Shown here one piece after another: positions 6,937 through 8,600 of a stretch of 8,600 nucleotides of DNA. Each line of letters begins with the position of its first letter. Position 1 is the stretch's first letter. The notes under the pieces were generated by a model. It was given only the letters and a program-made list of their open reading frames with translations, did not search any database and was not told the origin of the DNA. Source of the DNA: CAXDOZ01 sp963991145 (lineage in GTDB: Bacteria > Bacteroidota > Bacteroidia > Chitinophagales > JABDMM01); NCBI GenBank assembly GCA_963991145.1, contig CAXDOZ010000099.1, positions 1 through 8,600 of the forward strand, given 5' to 3'. Made by a program: the position numbers and the translations under genes.

Positions 6937-8373
6937 TTATTCCATTGGGGTGGCCTCTTTTTTACATTTAAAGCCAATAGGAACTTTCAGTGCCACATGG
7001 AATTCCTGTGCATAGATCACTTTTCGCCCAAGCAAAACAGTAAGGTCATTGGTACCAATAATAAGTGGTCCAGCCCTTAGTGTAAGGCCTAAACCAAAAT
7101 TACCCTGAGTGTTGATGGAGAAGGGCATATAGGCTCCAAACCACTTGCTGTCCCATCTGGGAGTTAGTTGGAATCTGGAGACGTATTGAACCTTTGCAAT
7201 ATTGCTGTTTCTCCGAGGTGAGAGGATCATATCAAAATTGGCAAAAAAGCCCTTTCCGATATTGTAATCCAGGTTTGCATTTATGCTTAGAGGTAATTGG
7301 TAATTAAAATTTGCGCTTGAGGGTAATTCAGTAAAAAAGGTGTTCAGAATACTATCGAATCCCTCAAGAGACTCCGGTGCCAGATCCCCGATATCGATAT
7401 TTGTTGCATTAGCGTAGTAATCACCTGTCAGCTCACTCTTCGGAAATTTAATCGCTCCAATATCTGTAATTGAAAATGCTGCTTTAAGCAGATAGGGAGC
7501 CTGGTGACATGGATTCTTTGAAGAAGAGGGAACCTTATCTATTGGTGCATATTCATATTCAGCACCGAAGTCAAATCCAAATGTTGCCTTCCCATTGAAA
7601 CCGTAATTAAAATCTTCCCCGGACCCATCAAATGGTGGATTACCCGATAATCCATACCTGATGTAGGTATCATAGATATTGAATACCGAATCGTTTAAAA
7701 ACTCGTAATCCAGGTCTTCCAGATAAAAGTACCCGGCAAATTGGCCCTGCAAGAGCTTCATTGTTCCTCCAACTCGAATAGAATGCTCTTCATTGATGAG
7801 GATCTTTCTGGAGTAGGTTCCATAATACTCTGTCCATCCCAAACTTTGCAGATCCGCATTCTGATCTTTCAGGCGGGTCCATAGATCAGGTACATCCAAA
7901 CCATTGTAAAGAAGCTCTGCAAACTCAGGTGAAAAATTATGAGCCCATGTTATATTTCTCGCCCTAACACCAACTGAAAATGCATTGAAGCCATCAATCT
8001 GCATTGTAAATGAAATGCCGGGTATCTCTGCATTAAAGGAGGCATTCTTGTCCCGATCATTGTTCCGGGTGACAGTATAGTTCTCACGAAAACTATCGCT
8101 ATCCCATGCTGTACCGCTTTCTGAGAACAATGCCGATCGCCTGATTCCTATGAAATTGTTTGAAAAGGATTGCTGAAAGCCAATTATGCTGACATCATAG
8201 CGCAAACCTCCACCAAGTATAGAGGTGGGCTGTCTCATAGCATTTGTTCCGCCTGACCAATAGCTGCCTTCCATACCTGAAAATGACTGGGATTTGGCAG
8301 GTTTTTCAAAAAAGAAAAGGAGTAGAAATGCAACAGAAAAAATAAGGACGGGGCGATTCAGGGGGCGGTTCAT
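6937..8373 (-). CDS. Predicted outer-membrane beta-barrel protein, DUF5723-like (upstream paralogue)
   Basis: This 478-residue protein is homologous along its whole length to the next gene downstream. Shared blocks include RSALFS, TRNN, PDLWTRL, NQNAD..Q, LLQGQ.A.Y.YLEDLDYEF, SRFQLTPRWDSKWFG, TLRAGPL.IGTNDLT and the final ALK.PI strand, roughly half of residues overall by eye. I chose the ATG at 8373 because it gives a clean signal peptide: MNRPLNRPVLIFSV, then LLLFFFEKPAKSQ, with cleavage near residue 29. An in-frame ATG at 8466 would add 31 residues ahead of the signal peptide (509 in total), place the start inside the divergent promoter region, and put a charged, broken hydrophobic stretch before the signal. 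The mature protein begins SFSGMEGSYWSGGTNAMRQP. It ends with a short polar tail (CKKEATPME), unlike the basic tail of its paralogue. Predicted location: outer membrane. The function is unknown. It is probably the first gene of a two-gene unit. Confidence 0.85.
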   Translation of the reverse strand: MNRPLNRPVLIFSVAFLLLFFFEKPAKSQSFSGMEGSYWSGGTNAMRQPTSILGGGLRYDVSIIGFQQSFSNNFIGIRRSALFSESGTAWDSDSFRENYTVTRNNDRDKNASFNAEIPGISFTMQIDGFNAFSVGVRARNITWAHNFSPEFAELLYNGLDVPDLWTRLKDQNADLQSLGWTEYYGTYSRKILINEEHSIRVGGTMKLLQGQFAGYFYLEDLDYEFLNDSVFNIYDTYIRYGLSGNPPFDGSGEDFNYGFNGKATFGFDFGAEYEYAPIDKVPSSSKNPCHQAPYLLKAAFSITDIGAIKFPKSELTGDYYANATNIDIGDLAPESLEGFDSILNTFFTELPSSANFNYQLPLSINANLDYNIGKGFFANFDMILSPRRNSNIAKVQYVSRFQLTPRWDSKWFGAYMPFSINTQGNFGLGLTLRAGPLIIGTNDLTVLLGRKVIYAQEFHVALKVPIGFKCKKEATPME

Positions 8374-8398
8374 GAATCGAAGATATCCAGCCCATTTT

Positions 8399-8433
8399 GA
8401 AAAGTCTATGACAGGCATCATTGAAAGCGCAAA
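8399..8433 (-). promoter_or_regulatory. Weak candidate promoter for the barrel gene pair
   Basis: On the minus strand, TTTG (8433-8430) is followed after 21 bases by TAGACTTTTC (8408-8399). This is an imperfect -7 element, as three bases rather than two separate TA from TTT. Transcription would start about 20 bases before the ATG at 8373. If real, it lies inside the longer reading frame that starts at 8466 and so supports the shorter start. The match is imperfect and could be chance. Confidence 0.3.
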
Positions 8434-8448
8434 AAAGCTCAATAAAGG

Positions 8449-8479
8449 TTTGGTTTTGTTGGGCATACCTCTACCTTTG
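8449..8479 (+). promoter_or_regulatory. Bacteroidota-type promoter for the divergent plus-strand gene
   Basis: TTTG at 8449-8452 and TACCTTTG at 8472-8479 are separated by 19 bases. This matches the Bacteroidota consensus (TTTG, about 19-21 bases, TAnnTTTG) in both boxes and in spacing. Transcription would start near 8485-8487, leaving a leader of about 17 bases before the GTG at 8503. It is the best promoter match in the window. Confidence 0.7.
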
Positions 8480-8502
8480 CAGCGACTTTTAAAAGCAGTT
8501 GT

Positions 8503-8600
8503 GTGAAGGCTATTTATTTAAGTACCAAAGCCCTAATCTTTCTCATTCTTTTCGGCATTTTGAGTGTTCAATCTGTTTCCGCTGAGGAAGAAGTATCTAA
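8503..8600 (+). CDS. Start of a gene for a protein with a signal peptide (runs off right edge)
   Basis: Only 32 codons are visible. Starting from GTG at 8503 the protein reads MKAIYLSTKALIFLIL, then FGILSVQSVSA and EEEVS. It has a basic N-terminus, a hydrophobic core at residues 10-22 and a likely signal peptidase I site after SVSA (residue 27). An acidic mature start follows. The strong promoter-like element just upstream and the signal peptide together make this a real gene in spite of its short visible length. An overlapping GTG at 8501 is closed at once by TGA and cannot be the start. The product is exported or membrane-bound, but its family cannot be told from this fragment. A. ATP synthase subunit a of Bacteroidota often starts with such a signal-like segment and an acidic stretch, which is only a guess. 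Confidence 0.65.
   Translation, partial: MKAIYLSTKALIFLILFGILSVQSVSAEEEVS

Noticed and set aside
8294..8506. Plus-strand open frame of 70 codons across the divergent region
   Set aside because: It is antisense to the signal peptide of the barrel gene and overlaps the plus-strand promoter. It ends at the TGA at 8504-8506, overlapping the real GTG start at 8503 in another frame.
1..8600. Search by eye for CRISPR arrays, insertion sequences, tRNA genes, phage or defence genes
   Set aside because: No regularly spaced repeats, transposase motifs, terminal repeats or tRNA-like folds were noticed. The window is nearly filled by recognised chromosomal genes.

Overview
The window looks like a chromosomal segment from a member of the Bacteroidota. 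Three things support this. There is a secreted protein with the type B C-terminal sorting domain of the type IX secretion system (T9SS). There are several matches to the Bacteroidota promoter pattern (TTTG, about 19-21 bases, then TAnnTTTG). The start codons lack clear Shine-Dalgarno sequences. The mix of genes would suit a Flavobacteriia- or Cytophagia-like lineage, but the sequence alone does not settle the genus. I see no insertion sequence, tRNA, rRNA, CRISPR array or phage gene.

Almost everything reads leftward (minus strand). From right to left, transcription meets: (1) two tandem paralogous predicted outer-membrane beta-barrel proteins (8373-6937 and 6889-5357), most like the DUF5723 family; (2) a tightly packed three-gene group: an M16 zinc peptidase with an intact HxxEH motif (5318-4083), an M16 homologue that has lost the zinc site but keeps the Arg/Tyr pair (4083-2806), and a secreted multi-domain fibronectin-III-like protein with a T9SS type B sorting domain (2806-1019); (3) guaB, IMP dehydrogenase, cut by the left edge (928-1). 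At the far right, a plus-strand gene starts at 8503 with a clear signal peptide and runs off the window. It is divergent from the barrel genes.

The two peptidase genes almost certainly encode the two halves of one heterodimeric M16B enzyme, since each lacks the motif that the other keeps. Both junctions in the three-gene group are one-base TAATG overlaps, which suggests coupled translation and fairly constant stoichiometry. Linking an apparently cytoplasmic peptidase pair to a T9SS-exported adhesin-like protein is the most interesting feature here, although no functional link is proven. The barrel pair is an old tandem duplication (roughly half of residues identical by eye). The downstream copy has gained a basic, cysteine-containing tail. 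guaB is ordinary housekeeping with its own promoter-like element.

There is no gene-free stretch longer than about 130 bases. I find no clearly new multi-gene system. The findings below are modest leads.
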